From: Paenibacillus woosongensis
GTDB lineage: Bacteria > Bacillota > Bacilli > Paenibacillales > Paenibacillaceae
DNA: 64,000 bases
Reading direction: 5' to 3'
NCBI RefSeq assembly: GCF_009725165.1
Contig: NZ_WNZW01000011.1
Location: 62,001-126,000, forward strand
Made by a program: the position numbers and the translations under genes. A model generated the notes under the pieces. That model saw only the letters and a program-made list of their open reading frames with translations, ran no database searches and was not told the origin of the DNA. This document shows, in pieces, positions 17,826-27,151 of the stretch (positions within the stretch are counted from its first letter, which is position 1; each line of letters starts with the position of its first letter).

Positions 17826-18842
17826 TTGATTGAACTCAAACAGCTCACTAAAACATACGGCAACAAAAAAAAAGCGACCACTGCTTTGTCCGGGCTGAAC
17901 CTTACCGTGAAAAAGGGCGAAATATTCGGGGTCATCGGTCATTCCGGGGCCGGCAAAAGTACGCTCATCCGCTGCATTAATTTGCTGGAGCGGCCGACGG
18001 AGGGCGAGGTTTGGGTAGGCGGCGTAGAGCTGACCAAGCTGAAGCGGAGAGAGCTCCAGCAGCAGCGCCGGAAAATCGGGATGATTTTCCAGCATTTCAA
18101 TCTGCTGTCCTCGGCGACCGTGTATGACAATATCGCATTTCCGCTGAGGCTGATGGGCGTTCCGAAGTTGCAAATAGCTGCTAAAGTGAACGAGCTTCTG
18201 GAGCTCGTCGGCCTGACTCCGCATCAGAAGAAATATCCTGCCCAGCTGTCTGGAGGCCAAAAGCAACGGGTAGGCATCGCCCGGGCGCTCGCCAGCGACC
18301 CTGACGTGCTGCTCTGCGACGAGGCGACGTCAGCCCTGGATCCGCAGACGACGGATTCAATCCTGAATCTGCTGCTGGAGATTAACCGCAAATTTCATCT
18401 GACCATTCTGCTGATCACACACGAGATGCATGTCATTCAGCGCATCTGCGACCGGGTTGCCGTCATTCATCAGGGCGGCATCGTTGAGGAGGGGCCGGTG
18501 ACAGAAGTGTTCCTGAAGCCGCAGCATATGGTTACGCGCGAATTCATCAGCCGGGAGCTTGCCGGCGACGAAGGCTTTAGACAGACATCCTCGGTTCCGC
18601 TGCCAGCATGGGCGCGATTGGTCAGAATCACATTTCTGGGCGCCAAAACCTATGAATCCGTACTGTCTCAGGTCGTGCGGGAGACGGGGGTCAACTTCGC
18701 CATCCTGCAGGGCACGATTTCAACGATTAAGGATACGCCTTACGGTCAGCTGACGGTATCCTTCGAAGGAGACAATGCCAAGGTAGATGAGACGCTGGAA
18801 CTGCTGCGGGAACGCGATCTTGATGTGGAGGTGATCGGCTAA
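17826..18842 (+). CDS. metN: Methionine ABC transporter ATPase
   Basis: A 338-residue ATPase with Walker A GHSGAGKST, signature LSGGQKQR and Walker B LLCDEATSALDP. The C-terminal 90 residues form the NIL ligand-binding domain, which in this family allows methionine to inhibit transport. TTG start after GGGGGG. It is the first gene after the SAM riboswitch; its stop overlaps the permease start by one base. Confidence 0.95.
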   Translation: MIELKQLTKTYGNKKKATTALSGLNLTVKKGEIFGVIGHSGAGKSTLIRCINLLERPTEGEVWVGGVELTKLKRRELQQQRRKIGMIFQHFNLLSSATVYDNIAFPLRLMGVPKLQIAAKVNELLELVGLTPHQKKYPAQLSGGQKQRVGIARALASDPDVLLCDEATSALDPQTTDSILNLLLEINRKFHLTILLITHEMHVIQRICDRVAVIHQGGIVEEGPVTEVFLKPQHMVTREFISRELAGDEGFRQTSSVPLPAWARLVRITFLGAKTYESVLSQVVRETGVNFAILQGTISTIKDTPYGQLTVSFEGDNAKVDETLELLRERDLDVEVIG

Positions 18843-19510
18843 TGTCGAATTTGGATTTCTCCAAAGTGAACTGGGACGAGATGCGCGTGGCCACGGGCGA
18901 TACGCTGCTTATGATGGGCTACGCGACCTTGTTTACCTTTCTGATCGGCCTGCCGCTCGGGATACTGCTGTACAGCTTCTCACGGTCCAACCATTGGTTT
19001 ATCGGCCTGCTCTATAGAGTTCTGTCGCTTATCGTCAACATTCTCCGGTCGGTTCCGTTCGTCATCCTGATCGTGGCGCTTATTCCGCTGACCCGGGCTA
19101 TCGTTGGAGTATCGATGGGCGTTCAGGGAACGATCCCTCCGCTGGTCATCGGAGCTGCTCCGTTCTTCGCACGTCTCGTTGAGACTGCGCTGCGTGAAGT
19201 TGACCGTGGCGTTATCGAAGCCTCCCAAGCGATGGGAGCCTCCCCGCTGCAGGTCATCCGCAAGGTGCTGCTGCCTGAGGCGCTTCCCGGCCTGATCGCC
19301 GGAATGACGATTACGGCGGTAACGCTTGTCTCCTACACGGCGATGTCCGGGATGGTCGGGGGCGGCGGACTTGGCGACCTGGCGATCCGGTACGGTTATT
19401 ACCGCTACCAGATGGAGGTTATGATTGTATCGGTTGTCTTTATGGTCATTCTCGTGCAGCTGCTGCAAATGATTGGCGATCGTTTCGTTATTTATTTTAC
19501 GCGGAAATAA
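18842..19510 (+). CDS. metP: Methionine ABC transporter permease
   Basis: A 222-residue permease with five hydrophobic segments and the EAA loop EASQAMGASPLQVIRKVLLPEA. It corresponds to MetI of E. coli and MetP of B. subtilis. The ATG overlaps the metN stop (TAATG), indicating coupling. Confidence 0.95.
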   Translation: MSNLDFSKVNWDEMRVATGDTLLMMGYATLFTFLIGLPLGILLYSFSRSNHWFIGLLYRVLSLIVNILRSVPFVILIVALIPLTRAIVGVSMGVQGTIPPLVIGAAPFFARLVETALREVDRGVIEASQAMGASPLQVIRKVLLPEALPGLIAGMTITAVTLVSYTAMSGMVGGGGLGDLAIRYGYYRYQMEVMIVSVVFMVILVQLLQMIGDRFVIYFTRK

Positions 19511-19592
19511 GGAATTACAATATATATCGTGCTGCTTAAGATCTAGCACATCCTTATTCAAAAAAACATATTCATTAGGAGGGCATACTGCA

Positions 19593-20453
19593 ATGAAAAA
19601 ATGGACATTATCTTTCTTGACGCTGGCACTTGTTCTGGTACTTGCTGCTTGCGGAAATGCCAAAAACAATGGCAATGGTGCGGCAGAGGCTCCGCAGAAC
19701 AACGCTGGAAACGCGGAGCAATCCGCACCGGCAGAACCGGTTAAACTGGTTGTGGGCGCTACTGTGCCGCATGCCGACATCCTGAAGTTCGTCGCTCCGA
19801 AATTGAAAGAGGAAGGCGTAGAACTGGAAGTCAAAGAATTTACGGATTATGTTCAACCGAACGTGCAAGTGTTCGAGAAACAGCTGGATGCAAACTACTT
19901 CCAGCATCAGCCGTACCTGGATGATCAAAACGAGAAAAACGGCATGGATTTGGTTCCTGTAGTAGGCATTCACGTGGAGCCGTTTGGCGCTTACTCCAAA
20001 AAGTATACATCCGCTGATGAAATTGCCGACGGAGCGAAGGTTGCTATTCCAAACGATGCTACAAACGGCGGACGCGCGCTCCTGTTGTTGGAGAAACAAG
20101 GTTTGATCAAGCTGAAGGAAGGCGCTGGCATTGCGGCAACGAAAGCGGACATCGTCGAGAACTCTAAAAATCTAGATATTAAAGAGCTTGATGCGGCTAT
20201 GCTGCCTCGCCAATTGGATGAAGTAGACTTCGCTTTGATCAACACGAACTATGCGATCGAAGCAGGCCTGAACCCGGTTAGCGATTCCCTGTTCATCGAG
20301 GATAAGGAATCTCCTTACACCAACCTGCTGGTAGCACGTCCGGACAACAAGGATTCCGATGCGATCCAGAAGCTGGCGGCAGCTCTGACTTCGGATGATG
20401 TAAGAAAGTTCATTGAAGAGACGTATGAGGGAGCATTGGTTCCTGTATTCTAA
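19593..20453 (+). CDS. metQ: Methionine-binding lipoprotein
   Basis: A 286-residue NlpA/MetQ-family lipoprotein. The signal peptide ends in LAAC with Cys20, followed by a low-complexity Asn/Ala/Pro linker. Family signatures include GATVPHADIL and FTDYVQPN. ATG 19593 follows AGGAGGG; the longer open frame would begin inside metP. It completes the riboswitch-controlled metNPQ operon and is followed by a terminator. Confidence 0.95.
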   Translation: MKKWTLSFLTLALVLVLAACGNAKNNGNGAAEAPQNNAGNAEQSAPAEPVKLVVGATVPHADILKFVAPKLKEEGVELEVKEFTDYVQPNVQVFEKQLDANYFQHQPYLDDQNEKNGMDLVPVVGIHVEPFGAYSKKYTSADEIADGAKVAIPNDATNGGRALLLLEKQGLIKLKEGAGIAATKADIVENSKNLDIKELDAAMLPRQLDEVDFALINTNYAIEAGLNPVSDSLFIEDKESPYTNLLVARPDNKDSDAIQKLAAALTSDDVRKFIEETYEGALVPVF

Positions 20454-20478
20454 ATCGTCCTTTTGCACAATTTCCAAG

Positions 20479-20511
20479 CCCCGCCTCCCTTTATGGGGGG
20501 CGGGATTTTTT
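20479..20511 (+). terminator. Terminator of the metNPQ operon
   Basis: CCCGCCTCCC pairs with GGGGGGCGGG (ending at 20504), followed by ATTTTTT. Confidence 0.9.
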
Positions 20512-20808
20512 AGATGCTCCATATGATCCGGTATCGAATCTTACAGGATAAATGGATTTTTGGTATTTAAGCTCTGAAAACTGGCGCTAAATGTACATCT
20601 AAATGGATTGCTTATCATAAAAATGAATACAGAGGCAGGATGATACGAGTCAGTCTTTTTCCAATGCATGGTTTCCATTTAACTCTCTGAATATGGTTCT
20701 ATGCGATAAAAAAATACAGAAGATCCAACTAAACCGTATCCCCATTTCCTTCTTCCTGCGCTCTTTCCTTTGTCTGAAGAAGCTGCTTTATGGTCTGAAC
20801 CTTATTGT
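20512..20808. other. Noncoding stretch with short repeat fragments
   Basis: No supported gene is present. The part near 20550-20610 carries AAATGGATTT and GTACATCTAAATGGAT, fragments related to the repeats around the importer at 52.6 kb and 57.9 kb. The rest is unremarkable A+T-rich sequence. Confidence 0.45.
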
Positions 20809-20837
20809 TTGTGGGAATGCTTCAAATCTTTTATACT
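20809..20837 (+). promoter_or_regulatory. Candidate sigma-A promoter for the SDR gene
   Basis: TTGTGG at 20809-20814, a 17-base spacer and TATACT at 20832-20837, 37 bases before the chosen start. Confidence 0.6.
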
Positions 20838-20874
20838 TGATATATGTGTATGTAGGATGAGGAGGAGAAGGACA

Positions 20875-21648
20875 TTGAAGGGAAAAGTCGCCCTGATTAC
20901 CGGAAGCGCCAAAGGACTCGGAAGAAGGACGGCGCTGACGCTTGCGGAACAAGGATGTCATATCGCACTGAACTATGTACATAGCGAAGCTGAAGCATTT
21001 GACCTGAGACGGCAGATCGAAGGGCTGGGGGTATCCTGCATTGCAATAAAAGCCGATATTTCGAAGCGCGAAGAAATCGAGGCGTTGGCCAACGAAGTTG
21101 CGGCCAAGTTGGGAACCGTCGATATTCTCGTCAATAATGCAGGTCCGTTCATTCGGGAACGGCGTTTGTTTGCGGACTATACCCAGGCTGAAATATTGTC
21201 CATGATTGAAGGGAATCTGGTGGGAACCATGCTGCTGGATCATTTCGTACTGCAGGGAATGCGGAACAAGGGCTGGGGGCGAATCATTCATTTCGGCTTT
21301 GGACATGCGGCGGAGTCACGGGCCTGGCCGCATCGCGCAGTATATGCCGCGGCCAAAACGGGGCTCGTATCCTTTACGAAGACGCTTGCGGTAGAGGAGG
21401 CGCCATATGGGATTACCGTGAATATGGTCTGTCCAGGCGACATTCGCGGGGACAATAAAGAGATGTCGATCGAAGAAGCGCGCCAACTGCAGGACGGGGA
21501 AACGCCCTTGGGGCGCCCGGGCAGCGGCGAGGATATTTCCAGGGTTATCGCCTTCTTATGTCATAAAGATTCCGATTTCATTACGGGCAACATTATGGAT
21601 ATTTCCGGCGGACTCGATCCGATCCGGCCATGGATCAAGCCCACCTGA
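20875..21648 (+). CDS. Short-chain dehydrogenase/reductase with atypical active site
   Basis: A 257-residue SDR oxidoreductase. The cofactor loop is TGSAKGLG and the NNAG motif is present. The catalytic YxxxK is YAAAK, but the usual Ser about 13 residues before the Tyr is missing: that strand reads HFGFGHAAES. I recall related Bacillales proteins with the same pattern, so this may be a subfamily trait. TTG 20875 follows GGAGGAGAAGG; an ATG at 20857 lies inside that purine run. Substrate unknown; the gene stands alone. Confidence 0.8.
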   Translation: MKGKVALITGSAKGLGRRTALTLAEQGCHIALNYVHSEAEAFDLRRQIEGLGVSCIAIKADISKREEIEALANEVAAKLGTVDILVNNAGPFIRERRLFADYTQAEILSMIEGNLVGTMLLDHFVLQGMRNKGWGRIIHFGFGHAAESRAWPHRAVYAAAKTGLVSFTKTLAVEEAPYGITVNMVCPGDIRGDNKEMSIEEARQLQDGETPLGRPGSGEDISRVIAFLCHKDSDFITGNIMDISGGLDPIRPWIKPT

Positions 21649-21687
21649 CGATTACGGTCCTGGCGGACAGTTTCCGCCAAATAAAAG

Positions 21688-21730
21688 AAAACTCGGCCTT
21701 TCCGGGGATCCGGAGAAGCCGAGTTTCTTA
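21688..21730 (+). terminator. Terminator after the SDR gene
   Basis: AAACTCGGC at 21689-21697 pairs with GCCGAGTTT at 21718-21726, followed by CTTA. It may serve both converging genes. Confidence 0.75.
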
Positions 21731-21810
21731 AAATTATGGAAGCTGTATGTCAGCCGAGCCGACGACTCCATAATTGAATTCGAGTTTGTATCTGAAGGAG
21801 TTATTTGCGT

Positions 21811-22056
21811 TTAGAATACTTGGACGACCTCTTGTACGCCTTCCACTTCTTCAAACAGCGCGCGCTCGATACCCGCTTTCAGGGTGATGGTAGAGCTTGG
21901 GCAGCTGCCGCATGCGCCTACCAGCTTCAACTTAACGATGCCATCCTCAACATCGACGAGTTCAACGTCGCCACCGTCACGTTGCAGGAAGGGGCGAAGT
22001 TTATCCAGAACTTCCAATACTTCGTCATACAATTTATCTTGTACATTTTCGCTCAT
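21811..22056 (-). CDS. NifU C-terminal domain (Nfu-type) iron-sulfur protein
   Basis: An 81-residue protein consisting only of the Nfu domain, with the cluster-binding pair Cys49 and Cys52 in GACGSCPSS. Such proteins carry and deliver Fe-S clusters; this size matches YutI of B. subtilis. ATG 22056 is nine bases after AGGAG, whereas the TTG at 22065 abuts that site. YuzB-, YutJ- and YutM-like genes nearby reproduce a B. subtilis neighbourhood. Confidence 0.9.
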   Translation of the reverse strand: MSENVQDKLYDEVLEVLDKLRPFLQRDGGDVELVDVEDGIVKLKLVGACGSCPSSTITLKAGIERALFEEVEGVQEVVQVF

Positions 22057-22137
22057 TGTTTTCAACTCCTTTCCTTTCTATATTATAGTACAAATAAGGT
22101 TAAAATTAAATGGTTCATAAAATGGGGGATGCCCAGA

Positions 22138-22383
22138 TTGAAGATAATCCTAGAATTTTGCGCGAACAATGCCCATTTCGGAACGGATGAAATTATGAAA
22201 AGGCTAGAGCAGCATCCAGATTGCGAGGTTTACGAATACGGCTGCCTCACCGGCTGCGGCATGTGTTATATGACGCCTTATGCGTTGGTCAACGGTGAGA
22301 CCGTGGAGGCCGAGACAGCCAGTGCTTTATATGATGCCATCATTCGCAGGATAGCTGACGTGAAATTGGATAATAACGGCTAG
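22138..22383 (+). CDS. YuzB-like small protein (DUF1450)
   Basis: An 81-residue soluble protein. The pattern EYGCLTGCGMCYMTPYALVNG matches the DUF1450 signature (key residues C-x3-C-x2-C, then ALVNGE). The cysteines suggest metal binding; the function is unknown. TTG 22138 is favoured, eight bases after GGGGGA; the ATG at 22129 touches that site. It is divergent from the Nfu gene and convergent with the YutJ-like gene, sharing stop-codon bases with the latter. Confidence 0.8.
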   Translation: MKIILEFCANNAHFGTDEIMKRLEQHPDCEVYEYGCLTGCGMCYMTPYALVNGETVEAETASALYDAIIRRIADVKLDNNG

Positions 22384-23441
22384 CCAATATGATGCCGGGA
22401 CAACCAGAGAACGCCGCTCTTCAGAATACGCGGAACTCTTCCGGTTACTTGCCTTTTGCCCATCAATCCGAATCCAGCCTTTTTGCCCAGTGAACCAAGG
22501 GTGCCTTTCAGCTTCAGCTTCTGGAGCTTCGGCTGCTCGCCGCGCCATAACGCCGAGGCGATCTGGGCGATTTGCTGGCCTTGACCTTCGGCTGCTTGAG
22601 CGCTCGGAGCAAAAGGAAGGCTGGCGCAGTCGCCGCATACGTAGACCTCAGGATGCTCGGGAATTTGATAGTATTCGTTCAGCAATACCCGTCCCTGACG
22701 ATCCTTGCCGACTTCCAGGTTTCGCACGAGGGCAGGGGGCTGGATCCCTGCCGTCCAAATGGTCACGTCGGAGGCTATCTCGCCGTCAGCATGATAGATG
22801 ACCCCCTTTTCCAGTCCGGTTGTGGAAATGTTGGATAATGTCTCTACATCATGCTCCTCGAACCAATTGGTAACATAGCCCGACACTTTCGGCGGGAATG
22901 CCGACAGTACCCGCGCGCCGCGGTCGATGATGCTGATATTGAGATCCGGGCGGCTCTCCCTCAGCTCAGCGGCAATTTCCACTCCGCTGAGTCCTCCGCC
23001 TACCACGTTCACTTTACCGTAGGGCTTGATGTTGTTAAGCTGCAGGTAGGCTTCACGCACAGCGGAAAAGGACTGAATGCCATAGGAGTGCTCCTGTGCT
23101 CCAGGAATGCCATGATAATTATCGGTACAGCCGAGAGCGATAACGAGCTGATCATATTCCAGCGGATCGCCCTCTTCAAAATGAATGAAACGGCTGTCTA
23201 AATCAATCGAGCTAATTTCCCCGTATTTGATCTGTAATCCCGAGTAGCTCGGAAACGGTACGCGCAGCTCATAATCGGAAGCCGTTCCAGCGGCTAAAGC
23301 ATAATACTCGGTCTTCAAGCTTTGAAACGGCATCCGGTCTACTAAAATGACTTGAACGTCGGAGGGAATAAATCCCTTGAACAGTTCATGAATAACGGCA
23401 GTTCCACCATAGCCTCCACCAAGAATAACGAATTGTTTCAT
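22380..23441 (-). CDS. NDH-2-like FAD/NAD(P) oxidoreductase (YutJ type)
   Basis: A 353-residue pyridine-nucleotide-disulfide oxidoreductase-like protein. The FAD loop is ILGGGYGG and the NAD(P) loop VVGGGLSG; VYVCGDCAS near the C-terminus is the second FAD contact. It lacks a CxxC redox pair, as type II NADH dehydrogenases do. It resembles YutJ and is distinct from the ndh gene at 30 kb. ATG 23441 begins MKQFVILGGG; upstream codons look like untranslated leader. Confidence 0.82.
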   Translation of the reverse strand: MKQFVILGGGYGGTAVIHELFKGFIPSDVQVILVDRMPFQSLKTEYYALAAGTASDYELRVPFPSYSGLQIKYGEISSIDLDSRFIHFEEGDPLEYDQLVIALGCTDNYHGIPGAQEHSYGIQSFSAVREAYLQLNNIKPYGKVNVVGGGLSGVEIAAELRESRPDLNISIIDRGARVLSAFPPKVSGYVTNWFEEHDVETLSNISTTGLEKGVIYHADGEIASDVTIWTAGIQPPALVRNLEVGKDRQGRVLLNEYYQIPEHPEVYVCGDCASLPFAPSAQAAEGQGQQIAQIASALWRGEQPKLQKLKLKGTLGSLGKKAGFGLMGKRQVTGRVPRILKSGVLWLSRHHIG

Positions 23442-23521
23442 CTCACCGATGTCCTTTCTATCCGGTTCTTCAGAGCGCTCGCTGTGTTGCATCGTGAAGC
23501 CTGAAGGCTGTCAGTGATGCT

Positions 23522-24628
23522 CTATTCGTAAATCTGAATCTCGTTATAGAAGGTGTCCCGTTCTACCGGAATGCGTCCGGCCCCTTGAATCAGCCAAATC
23601 AGCTCTTTGCGGGTCAGTCCTTCGGGAGTGAGTGCTCCCGCAGCATGGCTGATCCGTTCTTTAATGATCGTTCCGTGCACGTCCGACGCGCCGAAGGTTA
23701 GCGCGACTTGGGTCAGCTGTACACCGATGTTGATAAAATAAGCTTTGATGTGCTGAATATTATCAAGCATCAGCCTGCTGATCGCGATCGTCTTCAAATC
23801 CTCATAGGCCGAGTTGCGGCGGGTGATTCCGGCATTTTTGTTCCGCGGCTGCATCGATAGCGGGATGAAGACCATGAAGCCGTTCGTCTCATCCTGAAGA
23901 TCGCGAATCTGCAGCATGTGGCGGATGCGGTCCTCGTGGGTCTCGATAGCTCCGTAGAGCATTGTCGTATGTGTCTTCATGCCAAGCTGGTGCGCCGTAC
24001 GGTGAACATCGAGGTATTGGTCGACGTTCGCTTTATCGACTTTCATTTTTTCTCGGTATTGGTCGGACAAAATCTCCGCTCCTCCGCCAGTCAGGGACTG
24101 AAGTCCGGCCTTTTGCAGTTCGATTAATACTTCCCGTGTACTCAGGCCGCTGATTCGCGTGAAAAATTCAATTTCCGCTGCGGTATAAGCCTTGAGCGTT
24201 ACTTCCGGGAAGCGCTCGTTCAGCGCTTTGAGAGAATCTACATAATATTGAAACGGCACATGATTGTTGTGGCCGCCAACGATATGGAATTCACGGATGC
24301 CCGGGTGGATGTGCTGCTCCACATAAGCGACCATCTCTTCGCCGGATAGTGTATAAGAGCCTTCCTCTCCTTGATCCTTGCGGAAATTACAAAAGGCGCA
24401 GTAGGATTCGCATACGTTCGTAAAGTACAAGCTCATATTTTCGATAAAATAGACTTTGCGGCCGTTTTTCCTTAGATTGACCTCGTTAGCTAACTGACCA
24501 ATGGTCAACAAATCATCGCTTTCATATAAATATACCCCATCCTCCAGCGTCAGACGCTGTCCTTGCCGGACCTTCGCTACGATGTCCGCCATTTTGCTGT
24601 CGATATTCGGGCTGATTGCAATAGACAT
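23522..24628 (-). CDS. mqnE: Aminofutalosine synthase (radical SAM)
   Basis: A 368-residue radical SAM enzyme with the cluster motif C73-x3-C77-x2-C80 (CESYCAFC), the family run FHIVGGHNNH and a C-terminal GASDVHGTI. This pattern belongs to the MqnE/MqnC group; HNNHVPF favours MqnE. MqnE joins SAM to a carboxyvinyl-benzoate precursor in the futalosine route to menaquinone. ATG 24628 follows GGAGG by ten bases. The other mqn genes are not in this window. An F420-type radical SAM relative is less likely. Confidence 0.85.
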   Translation of the reverse strand: MSIAISPNIDSKMADIVAKVRQGQRLTLEDGVYLYESDDLLTIGQLANEVNLRKNGRKVYFIENMSLYFTNVCESYCAFCNFRKDQGEEGSYTLSGEEMVAYVEQHIHPGIREFHIVGGHNNHVPFQYYVDSLKALNERFPEVTLKAYTAAEIEFFTRISGLSTREVLIELQKAGLQSLTGGGAEILSDQYREKMKVDKANVDQYLDVHRTAHQLGMKTHTTMLYGAIETHEDRIRHMLQIRDLQDETNGFMVFIPLSMQPRNKNAGITRRNSAYEDLKTIAISRLMLDNIQHIKAYFINIGVQLTQVALTFGASDVHGTIIKERISHAAGALTPEGLTRKELIWLIQGAGRIPVERDTFYNEIQIYE

Positions 24629-24875
24629 GAAATAATGACCTCCGTTTCCATAAGATGACTCCGGCGGCGCTGGCATAATCGGATGAGAAGAGTCCCGACC
24701 GCCGGCTTCGGCGCAGCTGGAGAGCATCCAATTAGACAGTATGTACCACCACCTCCCCTATTATAAACTTCCCATTGTAAGTGGGCAACAAAATGTAATA
24801 AAAATCACATATCTTGAGAGGGACGGTGATGTGGAGTATACTTTAATAAAGTAAGGATAAGGAGTGTGAAGACAG

Positions 24876-25232
24876 ATGATTAACATTTCAGATAGCGCAA
24901 TGGCCCGCATTAAGCAGATGCTGGAGCAGGAGGAGACACCGGATATGTTCCTTCGTCTTGGTGTGAATGAGGGCGGATGCAGCGGTTTCTCATATGGAAT
25001 GGGCCTGGATGACCAGGAGAGCGAGGAAGATGTGCATATGGATGTTAACGGCCTGAAGGTCGTTGTGGATAAAGACAGCATCCGCTACTTGAACGGGCTG
25101 GAGATCGATTTCAAGGAATCCGGCATGAGCGGCGGCTTCACGATCCATAATCCGAATGCGATAGCTTCCTGCGGTTGCGGCCAGTCGTTCCGCATGCGGG
25201 ACGAGGAAGGCAAACCGGAAGTTTGTGATTGA
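24876..25232 (+). CDS. A-type iron-sulfur carrier (IscA/ErpA, YutM-like)
   Basis: A 118-residue HesB-family protein with the three conserved cysteines, Cys35 in GGCSGF and Cys99/Cys101 in SCGCGQSF. It receives and passes on Fe-S clusters. It has an acidic tail with one extra Cys at 117. AAGGAG lies upstream. Divergent from mqnE, whose product needs a [4Fe-4S] cluster. Confidence 0.92.
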   Translation: MINISDSAMARIKQMLEQEETPDMFLRLGVNEGGCSGFSYGMGLDDQESEEDVHMDVNGLKVVVDKDSIRYLNGLEIDFKESGMSGGFTIHNPNAIASCGCGQSFRMRDEEGKPEVCD

Positions 25233-25321
25233 TAGATAGGTTTAACTACTCTCATATATTGAATGCTCTAAAGGATTATCTTGGTGTCAGTAACCGGAAA
25301 AAGCCGCAGCAAGTGAAGCAA

Positions 25322-25347
25322 ACAAACCGCATTCCTCAAGGAATGCG
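25322..25347. terminator. Bidirectional terminator between yutM-like and AI-2E genes
   Basis: AACCGCATTCCT and its complement AGGAATGCGGTT form a tight hairpin flanked by A-rich and T-rich sides, serving two converging genes. Confidence 0.85.
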
Positions 25348-25358
25348 GTTTATTTGTG

Positions 25359-26585
25359 TTATTCCTGCTCTACCTTGCCTGCGCCTTGGGCGCCAGGAGC
25401 AGCTACGTTAACGGTTACCTCTACACCTGTTAGGTTCTCACCGGCATCGTCTTCCTCCTCATAAAGCTTGGAGCGCTGCTCAAACCATTGGAAGAGGTGG
25501 GTGCAGATGACCTTTAGCACAGCATAGCCAGGAACGGCAAGGATGACTCCAAGCACGCCGAACAGATTACCGGCCGTCAAGATCACGAAGATGATCGTGA
25601 TCGGATGAACCCGCAGCGTTTTGCCCATAATTTGCGGGGAGATGAACTTCCCTTCAATCAGTTGGACCACGGTCCATACGATAATCAGCTTCAGAAGCAT
25701 GAACGGGGATGTAACGATCGCGATAATCAAAGCAGGCGTTATCGCGATGGCCGGACCCAAATACGGAACGATGCTGGTAAAGGATGCGATAATGGCCAGC
25801 ACCAGGGAATAATCAAGCCCGATAATGAGGAAGCCGATATACAGCAGAACCCCGATACAGAAGCTGACGATGATCTGCCCGCGAATGTAGGAGCTGATTT
25901 GCCCGTTCGCTTCCGTCATCACGCGATGGGTCTGCTCGCGGAGCTTCACTGGCACGAAGCGCAGGATATAGTTGGGCAGCTTCTTCCCGTCTTTCAGCAG
26001 ATAGAACAGGATGAACGGCACTGTCACCAAGGTAAGCACGATGTCGACGACTGCACCGACAAACCCGCCGATACTGCTAAAGGCATTTTGCGCAATCGAG
26101 GACGCCCGCTCGGACAGCTTCTGGGCTACATCGGTCAGATTGAAGCCGGTGGACTGCTGAAATTGATGATAGAAATCGCTGCCGATAAGGGCTTCGAACT
26201 GAAGCTGCACTTCATAGCTGTATTTCGGGAAGTTTTGTATCAGGCCGTTCACCTGCTCTTGAACGAGCGGTATAACGGATATGATCACAATAGTAATTAT
26301 CCCGATGATGAACAAATATAGCGCTACGATCGTATAGGCACGCGGAATGCCTTTGCGCTCCAGCCAATTTACGAGCGGATTCAGCAAGTAGAAGATCGCT
26401 CCCGTTAACAGCACGGGAATCAGTACGGTCTTCAGCAGCACAATCAGAGGTTTGAATACGAATGATATTTTGGTCAGAACGAAGATATTCAAACCAATCA
26501 GCAGCAGCACAAGCAAAAACAATACGAAGCGATTATTAATGAAAAACTTCTTGAACCGTTGATTCCAGCCTTCCGTACTACTCAT
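25359..26585 (-). CDS. AI-2E family transporter (PF01594 type)
   Basis: A 408-residue membrane protein with about seven to eight hydrophobic segments. The region [20 protein letters not shown] and the following [25 protein letters not shown] (key GPAI) are typical of the AI-2E/YtvI/YrrI family. Members have been linked to autoinducer export or to Na+/H+ exchange; the role cannot be assigned from sequence. It has a charged cytoplasmic C-terminal tail. Confidence 0.85.
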   Translation of the reverse strand: MSSTEGWNQRFKKFFINNRFVLFLLVLLLIGLNIFVLTKISFVFKPLIVLLKTVLIPVLLTGAIFYLLNPLVNWLERKGIPRAYTIVALYLFIIGIITIVIISVIPLVQEQVNGLIQNFPKYSYEVQLQFEALIGSDFYHQFQQSTGFNLTDVAQKLSERASSIAQNAFSSIGGFVGAVVDIVLTLVTVPFILFYLLKDGKKLPNYILRFVPVKLREQTHRVMTEANGQISSYIRGQIIVSFCIGVLLYIGFLIIGLDYSLVLAIIASFTSIVPYLGPAIAITPALIIAIVTSPFMLLKLIIVWTVVQLIEGKFISPQIMGKTLRVHPITIIFVILTAGNLFGVLGVILAVPGYAVLKVICTHLFQWFEQRSKLYEEEDDAGENLTGVEVTVNVAAPGAQGAGKVEQE

Positions 26586-26668
26586 GAAAAAATGGCCCCC
26601 CTGTCAGCAACCTAGTTGTTTCTATTATTAGTAATACGTATAAATAAAATTTGGTTTCAGCAAATTTC

Positions 26669-26734
26669 AAAAAAAAGATCCATGCCTCAGCCTTGGTAGA
26701 GCAAGAGCCGCATGAATCCACTTGTGCATGGAGC
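26669..26734 (-). terminator. Possible terminator for the 71-residue membrane protein
   Basis: Read on the minus strand, GCTCCATGC pairs with GCATGGATC across a loop of about 40 bases and is followed by eight T. Confidence 0.5.
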
Positions 26735-26740
26735 TTTAAA

Positions 26741-26956
26741 TTAAAAAAATTGCCTCTTTACCATAACTATGATCATGGCTGCGGCGATGAGCGAAAACAA
26801 AATGGAGCCCCCGCCCAGCAATTTACGCGAGCTTTTGATAAATTTAATGCCTATGGCGAATACCGCAACAGTAATTGCAATGAGTACGAGTGACATCGCA
26901 ATCATAGCAACCCAGTACAATACCCCGAACAGCGACGCGGTAAAATCCGTTTCCAA
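26741..26956 (-). CDS. Small two-helix membrane protein
   Basis: A 71-residue protein with two hydrophobic helices (about 8-38 and 48-66) separated by a short basic loop. TTG 26956 follows AAGGAGGA. I do not recognise the family. Function unknown. Confidence 0.65.
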   Translation of the reverse strand: METDFTASLFGVLYWVAMIAMSLVLIAITVAVFAIGIKFIKSSRKLLGGGSILFSLIAAAMIIVMVKRQFF

Positions 26957-27151
26957 AACATGATCCTCCTTTTTCCATTCCGAAATAACACTGCACCAAA
27001 ATTACTATACGTCAAAACCTGGATTTTGCAAAGAAAAACGGCTCTGATAAAACAGGCGACCGCTGTCGGACAATCATACAAGAACAACAGCCTTGTCCTG
27101 AATACGACTATAGTATAACGCCAATATAAACGCCAGAAAGGGGAGAGTGTC

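Noticed and set aside
21805..22137. Long N-terminal extension of the YuzB-like protein
   Set aside because: It lies antisense to the Nfu-type gene; the DUF1450 domain starts at the TTG at 22138.
25605..26321. 238-codon plus-strand frame opposite the AI-2E family gene
   Set aside because: It is composition-biased antisense sequence without a start signal; the minus-strand protein is clearly real.
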